64,000 nt of DNA from Opeltia flavorubescens (taxonomy: Eukaryota; Ascomycota; Lecanoromycetes; Teloschistales; Teloschistaceae). The translations under genes and the position numbers were made by a program. The notes under the pieces are model-generated. The model was given only the letters and a program-made list of their open reading frames with translations, did no database searches and was not told where the DNA came from. Below are positions 42,913-53,910 of the stretch, piece after piece. Position 1 is the first letter of the stretch. Every line of letters starts with the position of its first letter. Location: the NCBI GenBank assembly GCA_000442125.1, contig KE546971.1:312583-376582 (forward strand), written 5' to 3'.

Positions 42913-44357
42913 ATGGCCGAAAGAGATCCCCAGGACCCAACCCAGCGCTTCAACCCACATGACCTTACCCAACAATTCGAACAACTTCTTCGTACACGGC
43001 GGTTGAATGCGCTCACCGAGCGAACTCGTTCAAGACGTGCTTCTCGCTCTTCACCACACGCATCGCCGACTCCATCGAGACATTCATCTCGTCATGCTCC
43101 GCAACCGCCGCCTCGTCCCAGCCAAGATAATGCCAGTATTCTTCCATCGTATTCCTCCTTACGGAATATGCCCAAGATCCCATCCCCGCCACAAGATCCA
43201 CAGTCTCTCAGGTTTCGCAATCAGCTTCTAACACTCTCACACGGACCCGTGAAATATGAAAACCCCGGTCTGCTCGATGAAGCGCTCAGTGTCATCCCAC
43301 TTGATATAATATACGGGGAAGCAGAGGATGAGAGTCAGCTATTACAAGCCACAGCTGCCAGTATCGGTCCAAATGTCAAACCAGAGTGGGGATATCAGGA
43401 TTGTGTCATCAGAGCACTTCTCAAGTGAGTGAACCTGGAAAGAACCACTATGAATGAACAGCATCTGACCCATTCCCGTAGATGGTTCAAAGGTACCTTC
43501 TTCAGCTTCATCAACAACCCGCCTTGTCCTGTCTGCGCTTCCCCCACAGTCGCCCTTGGTATGGGCCCACCTACGCAGGATGAGGCTGCTCGGGGTGCTG
43601 CTCGTGTTGAGTTGTACCGCTGCTCAGATAACAACTGCTACGCAGTTGAGCGATTTCCCCGCTATGGTGATGTCTGGACATTACTGCAAACACGACGAGG
43701 ACGATGTGGTGAATGGGCCAATTGCTTCACCATGCTCTGTCGGGCTGTTGGTGGCCGCGTCCGATGGGTTTGGAATGCCGAAGACCACGTGTGGACCGAG
43801 GTGTATTCAGAACAACAAAAGCGGTGGATTCACGTTGATTCTTGTGAGGGCGCATGGGACAATCCAAGGCTATACTCCGAAGGTATGCATTCTGCCTTAT
43901 CACGTTGCTTCACCGATCACTGACTCGCTCCTCAGGCTGGGGTAAAAAGATGTCCTACTGCATAGCATTCTCTGCAGACGGCGCCACCGATGTAACGCGG
44001 CGTTATGTTCGTAACGCCTCAAAGCACGGCTTGGACCGCAATCGCTGCCCAGAAGAAGTCCTTGTCTGGATCACCGATGAGATTAAAAAGCTCCGACGAG
44101 AGAACGTTGGAAAAGATGATCGCCGCCGCCTGATCATCGAAGACCATAAAGAAGAAAAGGAGCTACGAGGTTATGTCGTAGGAGCACTGGCCGCCGAGAT
44201 CGGTCGCATCAACCTTTCGGACCAGACATCATCGACTGGAGAGGAACAAAAAGTGCCTGGTCGAGTAAGCGGCTCGCAAGCATGGCGGGAAGCGAGAGGA
44301 GAAGCTGGGAATGGTCGACCATCAGAAGACCAACAACCACCGAGAGAAGGACATTAG
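42913..44357 (+). CDS. PNG1: Peptide:N-glycanase-type transglutaminase-fold protein
   Basis: Png1 removes N-glycans from misfolded glycoproteins in the cytosol during ER-associated degradation. Exons are 42913-43424, 43482-43882 and 43936-44357, giving 444 residues. The zinc site is formed by CPVC (186, 189) and CSDNNC (218, 223). The catalytic triad positions are occupied: Cys246 in [10 protein letters not shown], His273 in [10 protein letters not shown] and Asp290 in [17 protein letters not shown]. The third exon begins [20 protein letters not shown]. Some filamentous fungi carry Png1 with substituted active-site residues and no glycanase activity; here the three residues are intact. An N-terminal Ser/Arg-rich segment is disordered and there is no PUB domain, as in yeast. 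The C-terminal tail is a typical fungal extension. Confidence 0.95.
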
Positions 44358-44773
44358 ATTCGATGAAGCATAAGAAGTACTACTCCAATATTAGCGCGGC
44401 GCCGTCGGGGAGCATTGGCGTGGTCGTCGCTCCATACCCGTTCATTCCTTGGGATCGGTGTTCGGAATCATTGAAAGGCGAATAGGGCTAGTCATAGCAG
44501 GAGGCAAAATCAACGGTTGCGAGAAGTTTGCATCAGAACAGAATTCTTTACATGGAGAGAAACCAGAGGAAGCCAGAGCTCTGGGACGTAGGATATGAAA
44601 GTATGTGTATATGGTCTATGATAACTAGGATCGTGAGTAGAGTCCACAGAAGTCATAAGTATCTAGCTTGCCGATATCCGTTTCTCATTTTACTGTCCAT
44701 CGCCGTATTGCAATCATATGGTGCATCATCCCCAACAACTCCTTCAGACACCCCTTCTCCCTCTCCACATCGT
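44358..44773. other. Intergenic, convergent 3' ends
   Basis: 416 bp; no additional feature supported. Confidence 0.5.
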
Positions 44774-45899
44774 CTACAACACAGCAAAAGCACTCGCATA
44801 ACTAACACTACTCTCCCCCACACTCTTCACCTCTCCACTCCTCTCATACCTCACAAACCTGAACCTTCCCATAAATAACCCCTCCCCCTCCCCAAGTTCA
44901 TCCTTCAAAGCCTCAAGCCCAGCTAGCCAAATCCCAATCGGATGTCTCCCACATACCGTATTCCCAGTCTTATGTAACGCGTCCCAAAACCGCCCATGCA
45001 AACCGAATTCCACGGCATTCATGCAATACTTATCCACTTTTTTTATAGACTCATGAATGGGTGGGTCCGTGGGTGGGTGTTTGCAGTTTTTAGTCGTGAG
45101 GGATATCCCTTTGCTTGGGTCTATTATTGACGATGATGCCGAGGGGGAGTTGGGAATATAAAACGTATACTGAAACCTCGTCCCCCAATGGCAGAAATCA
45201 CTACTTATCACAAACACGTTTTCTTCATCCTTAATATACGGAGCGAGTAACGCCCCGTATTTCCGCTCTGAAGAGCCGGATGTAGAGCCCACCAATATAG
45301 GCACTAGGCCGGGGAATTCTGACGCAGAGGGATAGGATAGGGAGAGCATGTGGTGGATGTATGGGAGGTGCATTTCTAGGCTATGTTCCGCTTCGTCGGC
45401 GGGGAGGGGGAGGGAGGAGAATTCCCCTGTTTGACGTAGCGTGGAGAGGGTGGAAGTGTCGAGGGGGAGGGGGCCGAGGGGAGTGGAGTAGGAGGTGCAT
45501 TTTTGGGTTAAGGCACAGTTGGGGAGGTAGAGGTGGTGGGAGGGGCCGAGGAGGAAGATCCTTTTGCTGTTGAGGGAGGAGGGTTAATTGGACGGTGGAG
45601 TGGAGGGGAAGGGAGGGGAGGTACCATTTTGAGAGGTCGAGGCATTTGTAGGCCCAGGCGGCGGCGGGACCGGAGTATTGGTATCCAGCGTGACTGCGGA
45701 AAGGCGTGAGTGAGGTAGATGGTGGTGAGAGAGGATTAGCTTACGGTGCTATGATTATTCGAGCTCCGGGTTGGGGGATCTGGCCGACTCCATCAATGGT
45801 ATTGGGGACTGCATCTAGCCACCCTTGGAGCTGTCTTGAGAGGGTGGGACCGTCGTCGGTGTACCATGAGCCGGCGTGGCTGGCTTCTCGAGTGGCCAT
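44774..45899 (-). CDS. MHO1: MEMO-family protein (Mho1-like)
   Basis: Exons on the minus strand are 45899-45745, 45693-45625 and 45566-44774, giving 338 residues. The start [18 protein letters not shown] is typical. Conserved His-containing blocks are [37 protein letters not shown] and [17 protein letters not shown]; then [23 protein letters not shown], and [19 protein letters not shown] near the C-terminus, which carries the Cys of the family copper/iron-type site. The family shares the fold of class III extradiol dioxygenases; human MEMO1 has been linked to receptor tyrosine kinase signalling and metal handling, while the fungal role is poorly defined. A 30-residue Ser/Pro insert separates FQYTFYI from [15 protein letters not shown]. 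Confidence 0.92.
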
Positions 45900-46737
45900 T
45901 GCGAGGACGTGTCTGGTGTTAATATGAACTCATAGCAGCATGCAATATGATGTCTCAGAAGGGCTGGAAAGTGTTCCTCTCAGATTCACCGCGAATGCCA
46001 CACAGAATTGGTAGAATGAACTGTACGATGACATGCTCAACGATGGGCCAAGGTAGTAAAGACGAAGTCGCTGTAGAAATTATTTGCATTGCTAAGCTAG
46101 AAGACTATCTAGAACATCATTCTCCAGGCTATTCCGTCCTCTAGTCACCAACTCTTTTCACCGACAACCAACAAATCCAAATTGCCAAATCGCCAGAAGT
46201 TCATAAAGACCTGTCAGACCTCCATCAACACCCACCCTGATCAGCCGGCCGAAGCCAGACACCGAAACAGGGTCGAGATCATCACCACTCTCTCCTCTTT
46301 GACCGCGAAGCCATCAAGGTTTTCAATTGCGAGAGTACAAAAGGCTTCACTCTAGGGCATCGAGGACATTGTAGTCATCAGCCAGGTTGGAGATTCTGTG
46401 GCTGCTTTGAGCAACTCAGAAGAGGACGTTTACTATAGAAATGATTCTATGAAGTACTGTGCAAAATTTGTCAGCATGGAATTTGCAAAATTGAGGGGTG
46501 GCGGATTGCACTCACAAGTCGACTAAAAGAAAAAAGAAGAGAAAGAGAGAAACCGGCAATGTATAGAATTTCGCGAATGCCGGGTAGCGCGCTGTGCATT
46601 CGCTTATCATACGTTAAGCCCCTTACGGATCAAAGTGGTCTTGGCAATGGACGCGCGACGCCGCGTAAAGGCGTCATGCTTTCACAGATTACACAGGACA
46701 TACCTGTTGAAGCACATCGCTCAGCCGTGGGACAAAG
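45900..46737. other. Divergent intergenic region
   Basis: 838 bp; no coding or RNA feature supported. Confidence 0.5.
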
Positions 46738-47471
46738 ATGTCGCTCAAGCGCAAACGCTCCTCAGATAACTTATCTCCTTCCTCCAGTAGTGCTTGCTCG
46801 TATTCGATGTCTTCGCGCGACTCGAGCCCCATTGCATTCCCTTATACTTTTCGTCATAACACACATACCATAGACACCATGCCATCTCCCAATATGCAAA
46901 CATACTCTCCAGCGAACGGGTGGCTCGCAGGCCCAACACCCAATCTGCATTCGCGAACAAAGAAACGTCTTCGGAACAACCGACCTGCTGAGTCTGAAGT
47001 TTTTGGTAAGATTGCTATTCCTCCAATCAATTGAGGGTTCAATTATTGACAGAGTCAATAGCATCGACATATGAACTTCTCTTCTCCGGCGCTCGCGCTC
47101 CGAAGCCTAATCCTCCTCAAGCTACACATCTTCCACATCCGCAAAATCCTCAAAGCGACGCATCAACTTCGCGCCAATCTTCGCTCCATAAATTCTGGAC
47201 ACTGCCCGCGCCGCCAGCGTCAAACCCTCATGTCACGGCCGGGCCGGAGTTCCAGACATCATCAGACACACTAAATTGCGAAGACTGTGATGCGCCTTTA
47301 CAGTTCGGTAATGGTGACGTATCGATGGGTGGAATGGATATGGACCTCGCGAATCCAGTATTTGATGAGGATGATTGTCGGTGTATGAGCTGTGGGAGAC
47401 TGGTTTGTGCGACTTGTGCAGTGGTGGAGACGGGTGCAGGACGGGAGTGTTTGGAATGCAGGATGAGATGA
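46738..47471 (+). CDS. Small nuclear-type protein with C-terminal CxxC zinc-binding motifs
   Basis: Exons are 46738-47005 and 47053-47471, giving 228 residues. The N-terminus MSLKRKRSSDNLSPSSSSAC resembles a nuclear localisation signal; TKKRLRNNRPAESEVF is also basic. A helix-like segment ESIASTYELLFSGARAP spans the exon join. The C-terminus has CEDCDAPL, then CRCMSCGRLVCATCAVV and CLEC, together nine Cys arranged as CxxC pairs, suggesting one or two zinc sites of a treble-clef or RING-like kind. I do not recognise a named family. The intron (47 nt) restores the frame and removes an in-frame stop. Convergent with SWC3. Confidence 0.75.
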
Positions 47472-47678
47472 GATTCATGATGGAAAATTAGAGGGTTGGA
47501 TTGACTTTCTGATGTCTGAAATGAAAATGAAGGTCACGATGGCATTTCCTATCAAATGTTCTCAAAAGCCTCAGGTCAGACAGAGAGTTCGCATGGCGAA
47601 CAGGTGCCCAGGGAATGGAATGGCTTTACATTATTCATTGATTCTTGGTGGGTTTCTTCTGGTAAATATATCTTAGCC

Positions 47679-49376
47679 TCATGCCGAAAGGGGTACCAAT
47701 GAATTTGGAGGTGGATACGTCTTCTTGACAAGAGTTGTACTTTGTTGTGGGGGTGTGTCTTTCATCTCCACATCCTCATCTCCTTTCGTTCTTGGCAATC
47801 TGGTCGTCAGGAAGGCTGATTTAGCGGGACTCATCTTGTCAAACACCCCATTCATGTATTTCTTTACTTCTTCCGGCGGTGCTACAGCCCTAGCAAGTGA
47901 TTCCAGGTACTTCGGATTTGACGAAGAGAGTCGCATAGTGACCGGCTGGTAATATGTGGTGGTTTTGTTGTACTCGCCTAATGTTGCTGCAGCGTTACCT
48001 TTTCGGATGACAAGGAACGACACAATGACTTGCGTTCCTCCGGACAAATATTCTAAAACACTGTTGCGAGGGAACATAAAACGGTCTCCATTGAGACATA
48101 AATCGAAGACAATGGAGAAATTGTCAGGTCTATAAGGTACGGACATTGCTGTTTTGGGTTTGGGCGGATGGGCGACGTGGGAGAATTGATGGGTCTGAGG
48201 CTGAGGTTCCAACTTAACTTGTCTCGGTGTTGGAGGAAATGGAGCGTAGGGAATTGAAGAAGCTGAACCAGGCGGCTGATGTAGAGCAGATGGACTGGGA
48301 GCAGAGGATTTGGTCTGGACTGGCACTTGGGACGGGGGTGCTCTCGGATGTTGTTCTGACGTAGATTGGTTGACGCTTTCTCTACCCTTGATGAGGCTAT
48401 TGAGCTCATCGATATGATCCTGAAATTCTCGGAGCTGTTCATGAGTAGCATGCCCAGAAGCAACGACCTTCATCAATGCTTTCAAATTATGGTCAGAAGC
48501 AGCTCTTGTAGCAAGCATTTGAATGACCGGGTCCGTAGGCTTCTCGCTTTCGGTAGAAGCAGTATCTGGTCCAGCATTTGGTGGTGGTATGGTGTCCCTC
48601 GACCCGCGTCGATCAAGCTCTCTTGGGGGAGCGGTAGGCTTGTGATATGACGGCGGTCCTTGAGAGGAGAATTGGCCAAATCCCTCACGGAAAGGAGGCA
48701 AAGTGAGGTTTGAAGAAGTAGATTGATAATTCTGATGGTACTGGGGTGGAGTGCTATGGTTGTATGGGGTATGTACTTGTGGCTGATAGGTGTTGTGATC
48801 TTGATACGGGTTATAGGCAGGATTTGGAGGTGGAGGTGGTGGAGGAGGGGGCAATTGCGAAGGCACGAATACAGGCTGAGCTTCTTTGACGGTATATAGT
48901 GTTGCTTCGAATACGTGAGGCTCGATAATTACAGAACAGGTACCGAGTTTGGCCATGGTCTCCTTAGCAGGATTCGGAGGCTCTGCTTGACCTTTTTTCC
49001 TAGAAGGTCGTGACCAATACCGGTCAAAGATACCATCCGCAGCCCATTTCTGCCGTGACTGTTGTATCGAAGCAGCCAAAATACCACTGGTGTAATCAAT
49101 ATCAGAGCTACCACCAGTGCTTGGGCAGTCCACCAACCTTTCTGCAATAGTCTTATAATACTCATCCGAAAGAGAAACATCCTGCTTTTCTGCTTGAATG
49201 GGCAAGCTCTGAGTATCTTTTGATCTCCCTGCAGTTTCTTCCTTCGTGAGATTCACGGGCTCTTTCTGAGCGAGCTTTTTGGGTGCTGGAGGAGGTGGTG
49301 GCGGAGGGGAGAGTTGTCGTCTTTTTGGAGGCCTTTCTCCTTGATACCTCGTTGTCGGCTTCCGCTTCTCGGACAT
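47679..49376 (-). CDS. SWC3: SWR1 chromatin-remodelling complex subunit Swc3
   Basis: Swc3 belongs to the SWR1 complex, which exchanges H2A for H2A.Z in nucleosomes. Intronless, 565 residues. The recognised region is SLSDEYYKTIAERLV, GILAASIQQSRQKWAADGIF, DRYWSRPSRKKGQAEPPNPA and LGTCSVIIEPHVFEATLYTV, matching the fungal SWC3 family. The middle is Pro/Gln/Tyr-rich and disordered, including poly-Pro tracts. A second folded piece near the C-terminus (DNFSIVFDLCLNGDRFMFPR; VIVSFLVIRKG; YYQPVTMRLSSSNPKYLESL) is seen in filamentous-fungal homologues. A poly-Pro run close to the N-terminus (LSPPPPPPPAPKK) is encoded by a GGAGGT-rich repeat. Start ATG at 49376 is the first in frame and begins MSEKRKPTTRYQGE. 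Confidence 0.85.
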   Translation of the reverse strand: MSEKRKPTTRYQGERPPKRRQLSPPPPPPPAPKKLAQKEPVNLTKEETAGRSKDTQSLPIQAEKQDVSLSDEYYKTIAERLVDCPSTGGSSDIDYTSGILAASIQQSRQKWAADGIFDRYWSRPSRKKGQAEPPNPAKETMAKLGTCSVIIEPHVFEATLYTVKEAQPVFVPSQLPPPPPPPPPNPAYNPYQDHNTYQPQVHTPYNHSTPPQYHQNYQSTSSNLTLPPFREGFGQFSSQGPPSYHKPTAPPRELDRRGSRDTIPPPNAGPDTASTESEKPTDPVIQMLATRAASDHNLKALMKVVASGHATHEQLREFQDHIDELNSLIKGRESVNQSTSEQHPRAPPSQVPVQTKSSAPSPSALHQPPGSASSIPYAPFPPTPRQVKLEPQPQTHQFSHVAHPPKPKTAMSVPYRPDNFSIVFDLCLNGDRFMFPRNSVLEYLSGGTQVIVSFLVIRKGNAAATLGEYNKTTTYYQPVTMRLSSSNPKYLESLARAVAPPEEVKKYMNGVFDKMSPAKSAFLTTRLPRTKGDEDVEMKDTPPQQSTTLVKKTYPPPNSLVPLSA

Positions 49377-49545
49377 GTTGATCCAATGAAGATTACCGGA
49401 GCAGCGGCTTTCAGATCCCAGACGATTAGTGGTAGTCGATGTGTCGATCTATGCCAAGCCGCGGCTATCTCGTCAATCCACAGAGAGCGAATCATTCCGC
49501 TCCTAGCTTTTGGTTAAGGTATTCCCCAATTGGAGGATCTGCGTC

Positions 49546-50951
49546 ATGGCTCTTACCGTCAGCTTCAGAAAAGCCTATTGGTTTTTTGCTGCCTGTGGAG
49601 CTCTCTACTTTGTTTTCATATCTCTCTTGACTAATACGTGGATTCAGCGGCAGTGAGCGAAATTCAATCCGATTCAATTCTTAGTGATTGATTGTTCTTC
49701 AGTGTACTCTATCTTCATAAGATTCATACGTCATGGTGGGAGGATCCAAACACGCCTGAGCAGTTTGGCTTCCTAAGTTCGTAGTCTTCCTTCTGATTGG
49801 AGATCATCTTTGAGATGTTGTAGAAAACCAAGTTCAGCCGTTCAATATCTCTACCCCGGATGGTGAAATACTTTACGCATGGCACATTTTACCTATTACC
49901 AAATACGTCGCCTCTGAAAAGATTCTTGTCAGTAGTGCCGATGATCAGGCAGCTTATGACATCAAGAATGCTTTCGATCTTCTCTCTAAAAATCCTTCGA
50001 GTCGTTTAGTGATTTATTGTCTGCCTCAAGGAAAATGAAATATTCAAGCAAATACTGATGGTTTATAGTCCATGGGAATGCAGGTACAGTCTCACAAGGA
50101 TGGCGGCCAGATACCTACCGGGCTTTATCAGCGGCAGCCGGAGGGGTCCACGTTCTGGCCGTTGATTATAGAGGATTCGGCCACTCTACCGGCACCCCAG
50201 ATGAGCAGGGTCTTATTCTGGATGGTATCTCAACGGTACAATGGGCAATGGACACTGCAAAAATTCCTTCTGATCGAATTGCACTCGTCGGAGCAAGCCT
50301 TGGAACAGCGGTTGCAACGGCAGTTGCTGAACACTTCGTTGTGAAATCACAGATCGAGTTTGCTGGGACTGTACTTGTCGCGCCTTTTTCTGATATCCCA
50401 ACGCTTTTGCAGACATATTCGTTTGGAGGAATCATCCCCGTACTTTCTCCACTGAAACCTTACCCAAAACTTCAGAAGTTGTTTTTGCGGTATGTTAGAG
50501 ACACGTGGAACACGACATCGCGACTTGCAGATTTGATACGCAGGAGTCAAAGAATAAACGTATACCTTATCCATTCTAAGAACGACTTCGAAATATTCTG
50601 GAAGCACACTGAAGCTTTATTTTATGCCTCTGCGAATGCCACAAGTCCATCAGGTTTATCGCGCAAGCAAATTGATGGGGTTAAATTACATCAAGACCTC
50701 CAGGAAGGTGGGTTAGTAGAGTCCTGGAACGCAGACGGAACAAAGAGGATTACCAAGCAAATCGTCCGCTATGGTGGTAAGTCTGTGAAAATATCCATCA
50801 TGAAATGATATTAACGCTGGCTCTAGGTCATAACCGTCTCGCCACGTATTCCTGTGTAGTTCGTGCGGTCCATCGCATTTTTGAGCTAGAAAACGAGGAG
50901 AATGAATGGAAGATGCAGCCGAGTCTCCATGCGGAAGGATACCTAGATTAA
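49546..50951 (+). CDS. ABHD12/BEM46-type alpha/beta hydrolase, membrane-anchored
   Basis: Exons are 49546-49652, 49703-49776, 49824-50018, 50069-50776 and 50827-50951, giving 402 residues. An N-terminal signal anchor (WFFAACGALYFVFISLLTNT) is followed by VLYLHKIHTSWWEDPNTPEQ and FGFLKNQVQPFNISTPDGE, the ABHD12-like lead-in. The oxyanion block is HGNAGTVSQGWRP. Catalytic Ser202 is in GASLG, Asp298 in IHSKNDFEIFW and His363 in GGHNRLATY, completing a Ser-Asp-His triad. ABHD12 relatives hydrolyse lysophospholipids or monoacylglycerols at the ER; the fungal substrate is unknown. The third intron starts with an atypical GTCTGC donor. It is divergent from SWC3 by only 169 bp. Confidence 0.92.
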
Positions 50952-51604
50952 GCTCAAGGATTGGCTTTCAAACACAAGAACAGGGGGCGTTTGCAAGTGA
51001 TAGAATACAAGTACTTGAAGTTGATACAGAGAATATGCAGACCCAGACAGATCGAGGTGTCGAGATGAATTAGAGAGACAATACGGTAATTGACCTATAT
51101 CATGAAGCGCATCAGATGGCGAGCTATGACTGGCTTTATCGCATAATTGCGCCTTGTAATCAGTAAATGAATTGATCACGATTTTTATAATTTTTAGATC
51201 ATGAACTTAAATTCAAATAAAGCAAGAACATTACGAAAAGTGGGCTAGTAAAGTACACAATCCCAGTCCGCATCCCGAGTAGATGCATTGAGATGTCAAA
51301 GGCAGATCAGGCAAAATATCTGCCAAAATTACATACAGCCTCACTCTGGCGCAGAATTTTAGTTTACCGTCATTTGAGCAGAGATCGGAGTTGATGTTCT
51401 GTTTGACATCTGGGTTTACTCTTTTGAAAAAATTTCAGAAACTGTGCCAAATAGTTTACATAGATCATTACCAAGGGTATCATAACATCACTGAAGCAAT
51501 TCATGAGGATTATCTATGACTCTGCGCAGGTAGTGGGCTGTCCCGCCGCTTAGCATCAAGCCTTACATAATTAATCATACACTGCTCTCACGCGATCCAA
51601 AAAA
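50952..51604. other. Intergenic, NMT1 upstream
   Basis: 653 bp between plus-strand genes, AT-rich (ATTTTTATAATTTTTAG near 51180). No other gene seen. Confidence 0.5.
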
Positions 51605-53553
51605 ATGACGGAAGAATCCAAGGAAGTTGACCCTGCGGTCATCGCGGATGCCGCTAAAGAAGTATCGGAAAGTATCGAAAATGAGAATACTTCTGGTGGG
51701 GAGGTAGACGACGACGATCATGCAGAAGCCGGTGATAGCCAGGATGCAGCAGCCGCAGGCTCCAGCACGAAGAAGAAAAAATCAAAGAGATCCAAGATCA
51801 AGAAAGCCTTGGGTGCACTGAGTAAAGATGATGGAGCTGCAAGCAATAGTTCAAGCAGTTCCGCAAACCCAGCAAGCAAGCTTACGACAGAAATGGTGGA
51901 GCAGCTGTTGGAGATGAATCCCTCTTTGAAAGGCGAGGTCGCCGGCATGGATAAGGAGAAAGCAGCTGAAGCTTTGAAGAAATTGGATGTTGCCGACCTG
52001 CTGACTGGCATGGTATGAGACTACCTTTCAAGTAATTCCTTATTTTGTCTCTTCCTTGACATCTTTTAGTCCGTGAGTGGGAAGAACCAAAAGGACATGG
52101 CATCCTACAAATTTTGGCAAACGCAACCGGTACCTCGCTTTGGTCAGTGATCTTGACAGATGTACGGTCTTCACGTCGGCTAAGATACGGTAGATGAAAC
52201 GCCGCAGCAGTTCGAAGAGGGACCGATTAAGGTGATTGACCCTGAGCAGGTCCCGAAAGAGCCACAGAACCTGCTTGAGGGATTCGAATGGGTTACTATG
52301 GATCTGACTAGCGACAAAGAGGTGAGTTACTCAAAATGAATAATGGTACAGCTCACACGAAACCAGCTCGAGGAAGTATGGGAGCTTCTAAATGGGCATT
52401 ATGTCGAGGACGACGAAGCTATGTTCAGATTCAACTACTCCGTTTCCTTCCTCAACTGGTACCCAACATCTCCATCCAAACTTCCCAAAAAGAAGCAGCT
52501 AACTCATCCAGGGCCCTCAAAGCCCCTGGCTGGAGAAAGGAATGGCATGTCGGCGTCCGCGCCAGCAAATCTCGAAAACTCGTAGCCTTCATCTCCGGCG
52601 TCCCCATCGCCCTGCGCATCCGCCAGAAAACGCTCAAATCCACCGAGATCAACTTCCTCTGCATACACAAAAAACTCCGCTCGAAACGTCTTGCCCCTGT
52701 CCTCATCCAGGAAATCACCCGTCGGTGCTACCAACTGGGGATCTTCCAAGCCATCTATACAGCCGGTATCGTACTTCCAAAACCGGTCAGCTCATGCCGA
52801 TATTTCCATCGGAGCCTCGATTGGTTGAAGTTGTACGAAGTCGGATTTTCTCCCATGCCGAAGAACTCCACAAAGGCAAGACAACTCACCAAGTACAAAT
52901 TACCTGAATCGACCAGCCTAAAAGGCCTACGTCCCATGGAGAAGAAAGACTCGGAAGCCGTTCAAGATCTCCTCCAACGGTACCTAAAGCGCTTCGACAT
53001 GGCACCGGAGCTCGACACGGAAGAAATCCAGCACTGGATGGTTCACGACGAGAAAGCTACTGCTGAGCAGGTAATCTGGACCTACGTCGTCGAAGACCCC
53101 ACCAACAACTCCAAAATCACCGATTTCTTCTCCTTCTACTGCCTCGAATCTTCCGTCATCAAGAACCCAAAACATGACAGTGTAAGAGCGGCATACATGT
53201 TCTACTACGCCACAGAAGCCGCATTTGCGGAGAATGAAAAAGGGTTGAAGGAGAGGCTGAACATTTTGATGAACGATGCGTTGGTGTTGGCGAAGAAGGT
53301 AAGATTTTTTTCCAATTTCCTTGGAATTGAGAGAAAGCTCATGTAAATCAAATAGTATAATTTCGACGTCTTCAACGCATTGACACTACTGGACAACCCG
53401 CTCTTCCTCGAGCAGCAGAAATTTGGACCGGGAGATGGGCAGTTGCACTACTACATCTACAACTATCGGGCGCATCCGATTGCTGGAGGAGTCAATGCTA
53501 AGAACGATGTGGATGAGAAACGGAGAGGGGGTGTTGGTGTTGTTATGCTTTGA
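51605..53553 (+). CDS. NMT1: Glycylpeptide N-tetradecanoyltransferase (N-myristoyltransferase)
   Basis: Transfers myristate from myristoyl-CoA to N-terminal glycines. Exons are 51605-52012, 52070-52142, 52185-52321, 52367-52458, 52512-53298 and 53356-53553, giving 564 residues. The N-terminal 130 residues are acidic then Lys-rich ([15 protein letters not shown]), as in other fungal NMTs, where this part promotes ribosome association. The catalytic fold begins [15 protein letters not shown] and includes [52 protein letters not shown] and [20 protein letters not shown]. The C-terminus ends GVGVVML, whose terminal carboxylate is the catalytic base. Intron 3 is only 45 nt; an acceptor at 52350-52351 would leave a 30-nt intron and is unlikely. 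Confidence 0.96.
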
Positions 53554-53910
53554 TTGAAGTCCTAGTTAGGCAGTGAATGCATGTTTTGCTTGCGTGAATT
53601 TGTCGTGGTATCTTGTTCTCTACTAGAATTGTTTTCGTTGCTGAATTTTGACCACGTCGAATGTCAGTCTTTTCATATTGATGGTGATATGGCGTAAGAA
53701 GACCAGAAGCCACTCTATTGACCCCTGGATATTTGGAACCAAACGGTTCTCCCCCAAGCCAAATGCCTAGAGACAGCAATCGCGGCGTAGCCTGCCTAGT
53801 CGCGAGACCCCTTGAGTTAATAGCTTCTCAGGTATCCAAAGGTATATACCATATCCATCAAACCATCACGCATTCAAAAGCCAAACCACCGTCCTAGGGC
53901 CCCCATCCTA
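53554..53910. other. Intergenic, convergent 3' ends
   Basis: 357 bp between NMT1 and the small secreted-protein gene. Nothing else seen. Confidence 0.5.

Noticed and set aside
52322-52351. Alternative upstream acceptor in NMT1 intron 3 adding LTRNQ
   Set aside because: It would leave a 30-nt intron, too short for normal splicing, and would add residues where the family has none.
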